Shown piece by piece: positions 8,456-16,285 of a stretch of DNA of 64,000 bases. This DNA comes from Candidatus Latescibacterota bacterium (GTDB lineage: Bacteria > Latescibacterota > UBA2968). The stretch spans positions 62,001 through 126,000 of the forward strand of contig JAJDYX010000047.1 in the NCBI GenBank assembly GCA_022824945.1, given 5' to 3'. The position numbers and the translations under genes were made by a program. The stretch's first letter is position 1, and every line of letters starts with the position of its first letter. A model generated the notes under the pieces. It saw nothing but the letters and a program-made list of their open reading frames with translations. It had not been told where the DNA came from and did no database searches.

Positions 8456-9511
8456 ATGGCGATTCTGTTTGCTCGGACGCAAAATTTGGAACGATCATGG
8501 CCATTTGTCCCAGAGGCATTGACGGCGCGGCTAAATGAAATAGATGAAGTGCGCGTGGTACAGATAGAACGCGGTGTACCACTTGGGGAAGCAACGGATT
8601 TATCGCATGTATCGGCCATCGCGCTATTCGGCGGACAGTTGACAGAAGCGTGTTTGGCCCGCGCACCCGAACTAAAAGCCGTGGGGGGGGTGCTGGATAA
8701 TTGGGGCCATCGCTCTCTTCCCGTCGATGGCATGTTCGAACGCGATATCCCCATCATTGATGGCACGCGCGCGTGGGCGGCATCTGTCGCAGAAATCACA
8801 CTCGCCCTGACATTAAATGCCCTGCGCATGATACCGCAATGGCACAAACGCATGGCATCGGGGGAACGCCTGTGGAATTTTGAATACGTGCAATTTTGCG
8901 ACAACCCGGATTTTGTCAACGGCACATTGGGAACCAAAACAGTCGGCGTCATGGGACTGGGACAAATCGGCGGACGGATGGCGTCGTGGTGCAACGCGCT
9001 CGGCTCGCGCGTGCTGGGCTACGACCCGTTTATTCCAAAATCGCGACTGGATGAACTCGGCGTAGAAGGCGTGGAAATGGACACCCTCGTAGATGAATGC
9101 GAGATAGTCGTCGTCACCATACCGCCAACGCCTTCAGCCAGAAAAATCCTATCGCGGGAACGCATTTATCGGTTGCGTAAAGGAAGCCTGGTCGTAATCA
9201 CCACCCGCGCGCATGCCGTCGATATGGACGCATTGCGGGAACGCATCATCGCCAACGAACTCGCTGGCGCATTTGACGTATATGACAATGAGCCAGTGCC
9301 AACCGACGATCTATTGCGGAACCGCGTCAATGTCGTCCACACCCCACACATTGCCGGACGCACGCGAGATGCGAACTTGCAAGTCGCCGAAGTAATCGGC
9401 GATGATTTTGAGCGAATATTAAAAGGCGAAGCACCCCAGGCTCGGCTCTCCAGAGAAGCGATAGACGTACGAGGATCGCGCACGGACTTGCCAGCGATGC
9501 AGAATCAATAA
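8456..9511 (+). CDS. D-isomer-specific 2-hydroxyacid dehydrogenase
   Basis: 351 residues. NAD-binding motif GLGQIG at about 167-172; catalytic Arg in TTRAH (about 250), Glu in DNEP (about 280) and His in TPHIAG (about 298) complete the family triad. It reduces or oxidises a 2-hydroxyacid/2-oxoacid pair. ATG 8456 follows GAAAGG; an overlapping ATG four bases on is in another frame. It heads a run with the epimerase (9531), sulfatase (10373) and aminotransferase (11812), which suggests use of a sulfated sugar or sugar acid. Confidence 0.88.
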   Translation: MAILFARTQNLERSWPFVPEALTARLNEIDEVRVVQIERGVPLGEATDLSHVSAIALFGGQLTEACLARAPELKAVGGVLDNWGHRSLPVDGMFERDIPIIDGTRAWAASVAEITLALTLNALRMIPQWHKRMASGERLWNFEYVQFCDNPDFVNGTLGTKTVGVMGLGQIGGRMASWCNALGSRVLGYDPFIPKSRLDELGVEGVEMDTLVDECEIVVVTIPPTPSARKILSRERIYRLRKGSLVVITTRAHAVDMDALRERIIANELAGAFDVYDNEPVPTDDLLRNRVNVVHTPHIAGRTRDANLQVAEVIGDDFERILKGEAPQARLSREAIDVRGSRTDLPAMQNQ

Positions 9512-9530
9512 ACCCCTTACAGGAGGAAAC

Positions 9531-10334
9531 ATGAAACTTGGACTCAACTCAGTTCTTTTTGGCGCGTGGGACATGGAAACCGCTTTTAAGTACACGGCCA
9601 TGGCCGGATACGACGGCATAGAAGTCGCGGCAATAGGCGGCATGAGCCAGCACCTCGTCCTCGACAACTGGCGCGAAACAGCCCGGGAAGCCAGGCGTCT
9701 GGGGCGTGAATACGGCCTCGAACTCCTCGCCATGGAACAACCCAGACAAGACCCCGAAATGATGGAAAAAGCATTTCAAGCTGCAAACGAAGCTGGTATC
9801 CCCGTCGTCAATTGCGGTCCGGGTGGAAAATCAGATGACGAAGAAACCTTCCAGCAAAGCATCGAATCCCTCGGCAATCTCGCCGACATGGCCGAAAAAT
9901 ATGGCGTAACCCTCTGTGTCAAAGCCCATGTGGGGGCGGCCATTTACAACACCCCAACCACCCTGCGCGCGATGGAAGCCATCTCATCCCCCGCCTTTGG
10001 CATTGATATGGACCCCTCGCACATCCACCGCGCAAACGAAAATCCAGTCGAAGCCATCGCAGCCGTCGTCTCGCGCGTCAAACACGTTCACATCCGCGAC
10101 TGCAAAGGCCGCGAACGCGGACCAGGCGCTCCCGAAAACCAGGCCAATGGCCGCGGCGACATCGACCTCGTCGGCTATATCCGCGTCCTGCACGAAAACG
10201 GTTATGACGGACCCGTCAACCTCGAAGTCATCGGCACAAGAGCACAAGGACACAGCCTGGAACAATGTTGCATCATCGGCGCGGAAACCCGCGGGCACAT
10301 GCAGGCATCCTTGCAAGCGTGCGGCGCGCGATAA
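9531..10334 (+). CDS. Sugar phosphate isomerase/epimerase family TIM barrel
   Basis: 267 residues of the xylose-isomerase-like TIM-barrel superfamily. Visible metal-site segments are GIDMDPSHIH, HVHIRDCKG and the final NLEVIG Glu. AGGAGG precedes the ATG. It lies 19 bases after the 2-hydroxyacid dehydrogenase and 38 bases before the sulfatase, so one transcript is likely. Related in fold to, but clearly different in sequence from, the epimerase at 1090. Substrate unknown. Confidence 0.87.
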   Translation: MKLGLNSVLFGAWDMETAFKYTAMAGYDGIEVAAIGGMSQHLVLDNWRETAREARRLGREYGLELLAMEQPRQDPEMMEKAFQAANEAGIPVVNCGPGGKSDDEETFQQSIESLGNLADMAEKYGVTLCVKAHVGAAIYNTPTTLRAMEAISSPAFGIDMDPSHIHRANENPVEAIAAVVSRVKHVHIRDCKGRERGPGAPENQANGRGDIDLVGYIRVLHENGYDGPVNLEVIGTRAQGHSLEQCCIIGAETRGHMQASLQACGAR

Positions 10335-10372
10335 ACTGGAACCTATCATCTCACACAGAAAGACCACTCACA

Positions 10373-11737
10373 ATGCCCCATAAACCCAATATCCTCTGGA
10401 TCTACGGCGAAGACCTCTATCCCAACCTCGCCTGCTATGGCACGCCAGCAGTGCAAACCCCCAACATCGACAAACTCGCCTCAGAAGGCACGCTATTTAC
10501 AAATGCATTTGTCACCTGCCCGGTGTGTTCCCCGAGTAGATCGGCCATCATCACTGGCCGCTATCAAACCAGCTTTGGCGCGCACAATCACCGCAGCAAG
10601 CGCGACACCCCATTGCCCGAACACATTCGCCTCATCACCGACTACTTCCGCGATGCGGGATATTACACCTGCAACAGCCCGGGACCGCCCTTTGACAAAC
10701 CCGGCAAAACCGACTTCAACTTCCAGCGCAGCGGCGTCTTTGACGGCATCGACTGGACCCAACGCGCCGAGGGCCAGCCCTTTTACGCCCAGAACAACAT
10801 CACAGACACCCATCGCAACTTCACACCCGACCCGCAAAATCCTGTCGATCCCGACGACGTAGAGATCCCGCCATATTATCCCGATCATCCTCTCATCCGA
10901 AAAGATTGGGCAATGTATCTCGAAAGCGCTCAGGTCTTCGACCGCAAAGTCGGCGAGGTACTCCAGCGCCTCGAAGACGAAGGCATAGCCGACAACACCA
11001 TCGTCTTCCTCATCGCCGATCACGGACGCGCGCATATCCGCGACAAACAATTCCTGTACGACGGTGGCATTCGCATACCCTGCATAGTACGCTGGCCCGG
11101 GCACATCGACGCAGGCGTCGTAAGCGACGAACTCGTCAGCGGCATAGACCTTGCACCCACCGCGCTCTCGCTCGCGGGTTTAGAAGTCCCCCCGGAAATG
11201 GAGGGCAACATCTTCCTCGGTCCCGATGCCAAATCCCGCAGCGAAATCTTCTCAGCCCGCGACCGATGTGATGGCACAGTAGATCGCATCCGTTGCGTAC
11301 GCACCAAAAACTACAAATACATACGCAACTACCACCCCGAACGCCCCTACATGCAATTCAACCGCTACAAATACCAGCAATACCCCCTCTGGACACTCCT
11401 GCCCCTGCTCGGCAAAGAAGGCAAACTCACCGAAGCACAGGCAAAATTCCTCGCACCCTATCGCCCGTATGAAGAACTCTACGACCTGCAAGCCGATCCC
11501 CACGAAGTCGAAAACCTCGCAGAGTCACCAGATCATCAGAACGCGCTCAACGACCTGCGCACGCGCCTCGACAACTGGATCGAAACCTACGGCGACCAGG
11601 GCGAAAACCCCGAAGATCCAGAGGTCATCGCAGCACAAGCAGAAGACATGTACGACAAACATCAAAGCGCCCCAGATAGCCAACTATCGCCTGAAGAATA
11701 CATAAAAGCCTGGGAACAGAAATTGATCCGCAGATGA
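10373..11737 (+). CDS. Type I sulfatase
   Basis: 454 residues of the alkaline-phosphatase-superfamily sulfatases, which remove sulfate esters (or N-sulfate) from sugars. The formylglycine motif is C52-S-P-S-R. The N-terminal metal segment reads YGEDLYP with GED in place of the common DD. ADHGR carries the later metal ligands. The ATG at 10373 gives the family-typical MPHKPNILWIYG; a longer in-frame opening from 10265 overlaps the epimerase and is rejected. No signal peptide, so activity in the cytoplasm or on imported oligosaccharides is inferred. The C-terminal region has the usual ELYDLQADPHEVENLA. Confidence 0.9.
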   Translation: MPHKPNILWIYGEDLYPNLACYGTPAVQTPNIDKLASEGTLFTNAFVTCPVCSPSRSAIITGRYQTSFGAHNHRSKRDTPLPEHIRLITDYFRDAGYYTCNSPGPPFDKPGKTDFNFQRSGVFDGIDWTQRAEGQPFYAQNNITDTHRNFTPDPQNPVDPDDVEIPPYYPDHPLIRKDWAMYLESAQVFDRKVGEVLQRLEDEGIADNTIVFLIADHGRAHIRDKQFLYDGGIRIPCIVRWPGHIDAGVVSDELVSGIDLAPTALSLAGLEVPPEMEGNIFLGPDAKSRSEIFSARDRCDGTVDRIRCVRTKNYKYIRNYHPERPYMQFNRYKYQQYPLWTLLPLLGKEGKLTEAQAKFLAPYRPYEELYDLQADPHEVENLAESPDHQNALNDLRTRLDNWIETYGDQGENPEDPEVIAAQAEDMYDKHQSAPDSQLSPEEYIKAWEQKLIRR

Positions 11738-11758
11738 ACGCAGATGGACGCAGATGAA
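11729..11758. repeat. Three 10-bp tandem units, CGCAGATGRA
   Basis: Three copies of CGCAGATG(A/G)A run across the sulfatase stop codon and into the gap. Short intergenic repeats of this form are known from many bacterial genomes; function unknown. Confidence 0.6.
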
Positions 11759-11811
11759 AGGCGAAAATTTGGGCTGATTGGTGCTTTCTCACTTCTCACC
11801 TGTGGTTGCTT

Positions 11812-13089
11812 ATGTTCTCTGCCCCACAAGAATCCGTCATCCGGCGCATGACCCGCCTATCCCTTGAGCACAATGCCGTAAACCTCTCTCAGGGGATCAC
11901 GGACGAACCCGTACTCTACGACCTCGCCTGGGCGGGCATCGCCGCCATACTGGGTGGCTCAGACGAAGGCGCCGAGCACTTGCACGCGCTCACTCTCCGA
12001 GACCTCCTCTCGCGCAACGAGGGAAATGACCACCACAACCGTTCTCTCAAAGACCTCTGCACCATCCTCCGTCCCGAGCACGACCGCTACAACCAATATT
12101 CCTTTCCCTACGGCCTGCCCGAACTCCGGGAAGCCATAGCAGACTATACTCACCGGTTCTACGCCTTTCGCCCCAATCCCGAAACGCAAATCACCGTCAC
12201 CGCAGGCGCGACCGAAGGACTATCCTCAACACTTCGCGCCCTGTGCAATCCCGGCGATAGCGTCATCGTCTTACAACCCTTTCACGAAATGTATCCCAAC
12301 CAGGCCAGCCTTTTTGGGCTGCGTTGCGAATATGTCTCCCTGCGCGAAAAAAGCGATGGCTGGGCAATCGACAAAGACGAATGGGCCACCGTGGCAAAAC
12401 GCGCGCGCGCACTCATCCTCAACACGCCACACAATCCCACAGGCAAAGTCTTCTCCGAAGCAGAACTCGCCTTCATCGCAGACCTCTGTTGCAAACGCGA
12501 TCTATATTTAATCACCGACGAAATCTACGAACACATTCTCTACGGCGATTGCGTCCACATCTGCCCCGCAACACTCCCTGACATGGCCGAGCGCACCATT
12601 ATTGTCAACGCCATCACCAAAACCGCCAACGCCAGCGGCTGGCGCGTCGGCTGGGTCCTATCGCCCGACCAACACACCCCGCGGATTCGCGCTGTTCACG
12701 ACACCCTCGTCGTACAGGCCCCTACCCCATTGCAAAAAGGCGCCGAGCACCTGTTGCGGTTGCCCGACGCCATCTTCAAAAATATTCACAAACCATTCTT
12801 ACAAAAACGCAACCTGCTCCTCAACGCACTCCAATCCACCGGATTCAAAATCACCCCACCCGATGGCTCCTACTACCTCTTTGCCGATTACCGCTCTGTC
12901 CCCACCCTATGCGACATGAACGCAACCGACGCCGCCCTGTACATGACCCGGGAAATCGGTGTCACCCCCGTACCCGGCGACAACTTCTACGCAACGGGCA
13001 ACGACGGCGACCGGTACTTGCGATTTGCCTTCTGCCGCACCCTCGACAGCCTGAACGAAGCAACAAAACGGCTGAAGAAGCTAAACTGA
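11812..13089 (+). CDS. PLP-dependent aminotransferase, class I/II
   Basis: 425 residues, fold type I. The Schiff-base lysine is K270 in AITKTANASGWRVGW; NTPHNPTGK, DEIYEHILYG and the late phosphate-binding Arg region (YLRFAFCR) are all present. Related to the aspartate/kynurenine aminotransferase branch. I take ATG 11812 (MFSAPQESV) over TTG 11806, although neither has a clear Shine-Dalgarno sequence. Its stop is only 2 bases from the stop of the converging gene at 13092. The amino donor and acceptor are not predictable. Confidence 0.87.
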   Translation: MFSAPQESVIRRMTRLSLEHNAVNLSQGITDEPVLYDLAWAGIAAILGGSDEGAEHLHALTLRDLLSRNEGNDHHNRSLKDLCTILRPEHDRYNQYSFPYGLPELREAIADYTHRFYAFRPNPETQITVTAGATEGLSSTLRALCNPGDSVIVLQPFHEMYPNQASLFGLRCEYVSLREKSDGWAIDKDEWATVAKRARALILNTPHNPTGKVFSEAELAFIADLCCKRDLYLITDEIYEHILYGDCVHICPATLPDMAERTIIVNAITKTANASGWRVGWVLSPDQHTPRIRAVHDTLVVQAPTPLQKGAEHLLRLPDAIFKNIHKPFLQKRNLLLNALQSTGFKITPPDGSYYLFADYRSVPTLCDMNATDAALYMTREIGVTPVPGDNFYATGNDGDRYLRFAFCRTLDSLNEATKRLKKLN

Positions 13090-13091
13090 CT

Positions 13092-14177
13092 TCATCGCCC
13101 CTCGTAGTCAAATGGGAACGTCACAGGTTCACCATCATTTGCCCACGATTGCGCCATCGCCACGTCAATCTCCCGATCCTTACGACCATTGTAAGCCCCA
13201 TATTCTGGCTCGGTATCGTTGCGAACGGCATTTGCGATACTCACCAGCTCTGACGCGACGGTAATTTCGCCATCACTGAGCGGATAATTTTGCAACGGAT
13301 TTTCCCACACCACCTCCGGCGTTGTATCCGCCACGAGTGCGGCGAGGGTCTCAAACCCATCGACATCGTTGGTTCTGCGGGCAACCGTGATTTTGCGTTG
13401 CTCATCGGCGGTATCGTTCAGAATAACCGCTTCATCGCGGAAGCACATCCCACGTTCGCCGTAGAACTTCGTGCCGTTGAAACCGCGAAGCGGCGAACCG
13501 TAAGACAAACTGCTGAAATTGAATACCCCGACCGCGCCATCGGCAAATTCAATAACGCCCTGCTGCCAATCCTCTGAATCGCGCGTCGGCTGACCTTGCC
13601 GCCAGATGTGCTCCTGCACGGTGAAGCTCTTTCGAACACCGAACACGCGCAGGGGTTCGTTATCAAACCCGACATAACTGCGAATCAAGCCGACCCCGTG
13701 ATACCCGTGCCCGCGAAATTCGTTGTAAGCAACGTTGATCTTGCCGAATACACCCGCCAGAATCATCTCGCGTTTAATTCGTTCCGATGGCACCCGATAA
13801 TAGTTTTCGTTGACCTCAATCTTCGTCCCGTGCTGCTTTGCGGACTCAATCATCTTGTCCGACCAGCCGAGGTCTGTATCGATAGGCGTCTCGGTGCAGT
13901 AACTCACGCCATGTTCAGAGCACAACAATCCTGGGATATGATTATTGCTTGGGGTAATAACGATGGAGCAAATATCTGGTTTCTCTTTCTCCAGCATCTC
14001 AGCGGTATCTGTGTATGCAGCAACATTATACTTTGCACCCTCTGCTTTGACGGAATCTTCGCTTACATCGCAAACAGCGACCAGTTCAAGATCGTCCTTC
14101 AACTTGGCGATAAGCGGAAGGTACACGCGAGTTCCACGATTCCCTGTGCCAATATGTGCAATTTTGAGCTTGTCCAT
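13092..14177 (-). CDS. Gfo/Idh/MocA family oxidoreductase lacking the EKP lysine
   Basis: 361 residues: N-terminal Rossmann domain (IGTGNRG near residue 10) and C-terminal alpha/beta domain. In this family of NAD(P)-dependent sugar dehydrogenases the conserved motif is (E/T)KP. Here the equivalent position reads CTETPID, so the lysine is replaced by threonine. ATG 14177 follows GGAGG with 8-base spacing. It lies 47 bases downstream of the SGNH hydrolase gene on the same strand, probably one operon. It may be a divergent enzyme or a catalytically altered binder. Confidence 0.8.
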   Translation of the reverse strand: MDKLKIAHIGTGNRGTRVYLPLIAKLKDDLELVAVCDVSEDSVKAEGAKYNVAAYTDTAEMLEKEKPDICSIVITPSNNHIPGLLCSEHGVSYCTETPIDTDLGWSDKMIESAKQHGTKIEVNENYYRVPSERIKREMILAGVFGKINVAYNEFRGHGYHGVGLIRSYVGFDNEPLRVFGVRKSFTVQEHIWRQGQPTRDSEDWQQGVIEFADGAVGVFNFSSLSYGSPLRGFNGTKFYGERGMCFRDEAVILNDTADEQRKITVARRTNDVDGFETLAALVADTTPEVVWENPLQNYPLSDGEITVASELVSIANAVRNDTEPEYGAYNGRKDREIDVAMAQSWANDGEPVTFPFDYEGR

Positions 14178-14224
14178 TGATATGCCTCCAATTGAAGAAA
14201 GCCGATATGGTATGCCCCTCAGTC

Positions 14225-14872
14225 TCACGCCTCACACAGCATCTTAAACAACGCATCTGCAATAATAAAGTGCCCTGTCCGATTGGGATGCACAGGTTCT
14301 GGACAAAAAGTTTCTGAACCTCTATATTTTAAATGCTCTTGAAAGAGATCGTGCAACCGCAACAGCTTTGTCCCGTATTTTTTACTCATCTTCTCCACAA
14401 TGCCGATATACTCCGGAATCAACGCCATAACCTCGCTCTGGAACGTCTGTCCGGATGTATCCGTCGAAATATAAAACGGCGTAATCAGCACAACAGGACA
14501 TCCAATCTCCCGTTGCGTCGTATCCAAAACCGCATCGTATAATTCTTCAAATCGCGCGGGCGGAACCGCATCCTCCGCCTGTCGCAAAAGGCTGTGCAAA
14601 TCGTTAATCCCGATCTTAATCGACAACTTATCTGGCGCGTGATCAATCACATCTTCTCGCCAGCGCTCGTGCAAATGCGTCACGCGATTACCGCCTATTC
14701 CTCTATTGATATACGCGATATTTCGCTCGGGAAACTGCGCCGTCACAATCTCTGTAAACGCCCGCACATACCCACTGCCCAGCGGTGCCTCAGCCGCCCG
14801 CCGACCACAATCCGTAATACTATCGCCAATAAACAACATCGTCTCGCCATCTTGAACCCAAAAATCGGACAT
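14225..14872 (-). CDS. SGNH/GDSL-family hydrolase
   Basis: 215 residues. All four blocks are visible: block I FIGDSITDCG (nucleophile Ser), block II GIGGN (Gly), block III GINDL (Asn) and block V VHPNRTGH (Asp/His region, here V-H-P-N). Such enzymes are esterases, often acetyl-xylan or other carbohydrate deacetylases. No signal peptide. AGGAG is 6 bases before ATG 14872. Its start codon is only 18 bases from the divergent modA start. Confidence 0.87.
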   Translation of the reverse strand: MSDFWVQDGETMLFIGDSITDCGRRAAEAPLGSGYVRAFTEIVTAQFPERNIAYINRGIGGNRVTHLHERWREDVIDHAPDKLSIKIGINDLHSLLRQAEDAVPPARFEELYDAVLDTTQREIGCPVVLITPFYISTDTSGQTFQSEVMALIPEYIGIVEKMSKKYGTKLLRLHDLFQEHLKYRGSETFCPEPVHPNRTGHFIIADALFKMLCEA

Positions 14873-14890
14873 ACTATTCTCCTTTATCCC

Positions 14891-15664
14891 ATGAAAAAAC
14901 TACTCATCTACATCTTCATCGCAACCTATCTCTCAACGCGCGGAATCGCCCTCGCCGAACCCGTAACCGTATATGCGGCTGCCAGCTTGACGAGTGCCTT
15001 GCAAGACCTCTCCAAAACCGCAGAAAAACAGGGCATACCGTTGCGAATGTCTTTTGCCGGTTCTTCGATCCTCGCCAAACAGATAGCCCTGGGTGCGCCT
15101 GCGGATATATATTTCTCCGCTAATGTAAAATGGATGGATTTTTTGGCAACGGAAAAATTGATCGAACCCAATACCCGAATCAACCTGCTGGGCAACGCCC
15201 TCGTAATCATCTCCCCCAAAAATGAAAAATTCAAAGTCGAACCCCACGCGGACTTTGACTTCCCCAACGCATTCGATGGACAACTGGCCCTGGGCGACCC
15301 ATCTCATGTACCTGCGGGCATCTACGCTGTAGAAGCCCTGAAAAGATTGGGCTGGTCGGCATTGCTCAAAAACCGCATCGCCCCAGCAATGGACGTGCGC
15401 GGCGCACTCGCACTGGTCGCCCGCGGAGAATGTGCCGCGGGCATTGTCTATGCCACAGACGCGACAATCAGCGATGGCGTCGAAGTAATTGCCACACTCC
15501 CCGATTCCCTATTGCACACACCCATTGTCTATCCCATCGCCATCGCAAAAGGACGACACACCCCAACAGTCGAAGCCGCCATGCAATTCTTTCAATCAGA
15601 CACAGCGGCTGCGGTCTTTCAGCGATATGGATTTCGCGTGTTGGCTTCAAGAACTAAAAAATAG
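14891..15664 (+). CDS. modA: Molybdate-type ABC transporter substrate-binding protein
   Basis: 257 residues: signal peptide (about 1-22), then the ModA fold with the oxyanion-binding segments AAASLTSAL and SFAGSSILA, the GDPSHVPAG(I)YA loop, and ECAAGIVYATDA. ModA binds molybdate or tungstate in the periplasm for the ModBC permease. No modB or modC lies within the window. ATG 14891 gives a clean signal peptide but has no good Shine-Dalgarno sequence because the upstream bases belong to the divergent gene's ribosome site. A longer open frame upstream is antisense to the SGNH gene and is rejected. Confidence 0.85.
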   Translation: MKKLLIYIFIATYLSTRGIALAEPVTVYAAASLTSALQDLSKTAEKQGIPLRMSFAGSSILAKQIALGAPADIYFSANVKWMDFLATEKLIEPNTRINLLGNALVIISPKNEKFKVEPHADFDFPNAFDGQLALGDPSHVPAGIYAVEALKRLGWSALLKNRIAPAMDVRGALALVARGECAAGIVYATDATISDGVEVIATLPDSLLHTPIVYPIAIAKGRHTPTVEAAMQFFQSDTAAAVFQRYGFRVLASRTKK

Positions 15665-15725
15665 GTCTTTTTTTAGTTGATATAACCTTGAATATTGAGT
15701 AATCTAATTCAAGCTGGAGGGCATA

Positions 15726-15962
15726 ATGCCAAGGGTCAGTAATATACAGGGACCATATCGATTTTTCTTTTATAGCTTTGACTGTCATGAACCTCGGCAT
15801 GTGCATGTGAGACGAGACAGAAGAACCTGCAAATATTGGCTCGAGCCCATTGCATTATGCAAAAATTACGGGTTCTCTCCCCATGAACTGAATGAAATCC
15901 GGCGGTTGATCCACTCGAACTACGTGATAATTTTGGAGGCATGGCGTGAACACTGTGAATAA
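15726..15962 (+). CDS. DUF4160 family protein
   Basis: 78 residues, full length for the family: IQGPYRFFFYSFDCHEPRHVHVRRD is the DUF4160 signature region (read here in parts: PYRFFFYS and EPRHVHV). GGAGGG precedes the ATG. It overlaps the DUF2442 gene by 17 bases. The two families occur together widely as small, toxin-antitoxin-like pairs; biochemical function is unproven. Confidence 0.8.
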   Translation: MPRVSNIQGPYRFFFYSFDCHEPRHVHVRRDRRTCKYWLEPIALCKNYGFSPHELNEIRRLIHSNYVIILEAWREHCE

Positions 15963-16212
15963 TACTGAACCTCGCATCAAAACCATCAAGATCACTGAGG
16001 AATTGATCATCGCGTATTTGGTGGATGGTCGGACAATCAGTGTCCCGCTCGTTTGGTCCTGGCGACTTGCAGACGCAACGCCTGCTCAACGTGAAAACTA
16101 TGAATTTATCGGCGACGGTCAGGGCGTTCACTGGCCAGATATTGATGAAGACATCAGTGCAGAAGGCATGTTGATGGGTGTACCCGCACGCCCCGCCAAA
16201 CAACGTGTGTAA
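15946..16212 (+). CDS. DUF2442 family protein
   Basis: 88 residues with the DUF2442 pattern: ITEELIIAYLVDGRTISVP, then WPDIDEDISAEGML near the end. GTG 15946 is used, with GGAGG 5 bases upstream, inside the end of the DUF4160 gene, so the two are translationally coupled. Probably the partner (antitoxin-like or DNA-binding) of DUF4160; this is inferred from the pairing only. Confidence 0.8.
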   Translation: MNTVNNTEPRIKTIKITEELIIAYLVDGRTISVPLVWSWRLADATPAQRENYEFIGDGQGVHWPDIDEDISAEGMLMGVPARPAKQRV

Positions 16213-16239
16213 AGTGCGAGATACTAAGGCATTATTCTC

Positions 16240-16266
16240 AGGCGACCATCAGAGTCGCCTTTTTTT
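16240..16266 (+). terminator. Rho-independent terminator after DUF2442 gene
   Basis: AGGCGAC (16240-16246), 7-base loop, GTCGCCT (16254-16260), then a T-run to 16266. Only the plus strand has the T-run. Confidence 0.85.
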
Positions 16267-16285
16267 GTGGATTTATTCTTAACAC

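Noticed and set aside
10265-10372. N-terminal extension of the sulfatase overlapping the epimerase
   Set aside because: Overlaps the epimerase coding region and lacks a ribosome site; ATG 10373 gives the family-typical start.
14594-14890. Long N-terminal extension of modA
   Set aside because: It is antisense to the SGNH hydrolase and would place the signal peptide in the middle of the protein.
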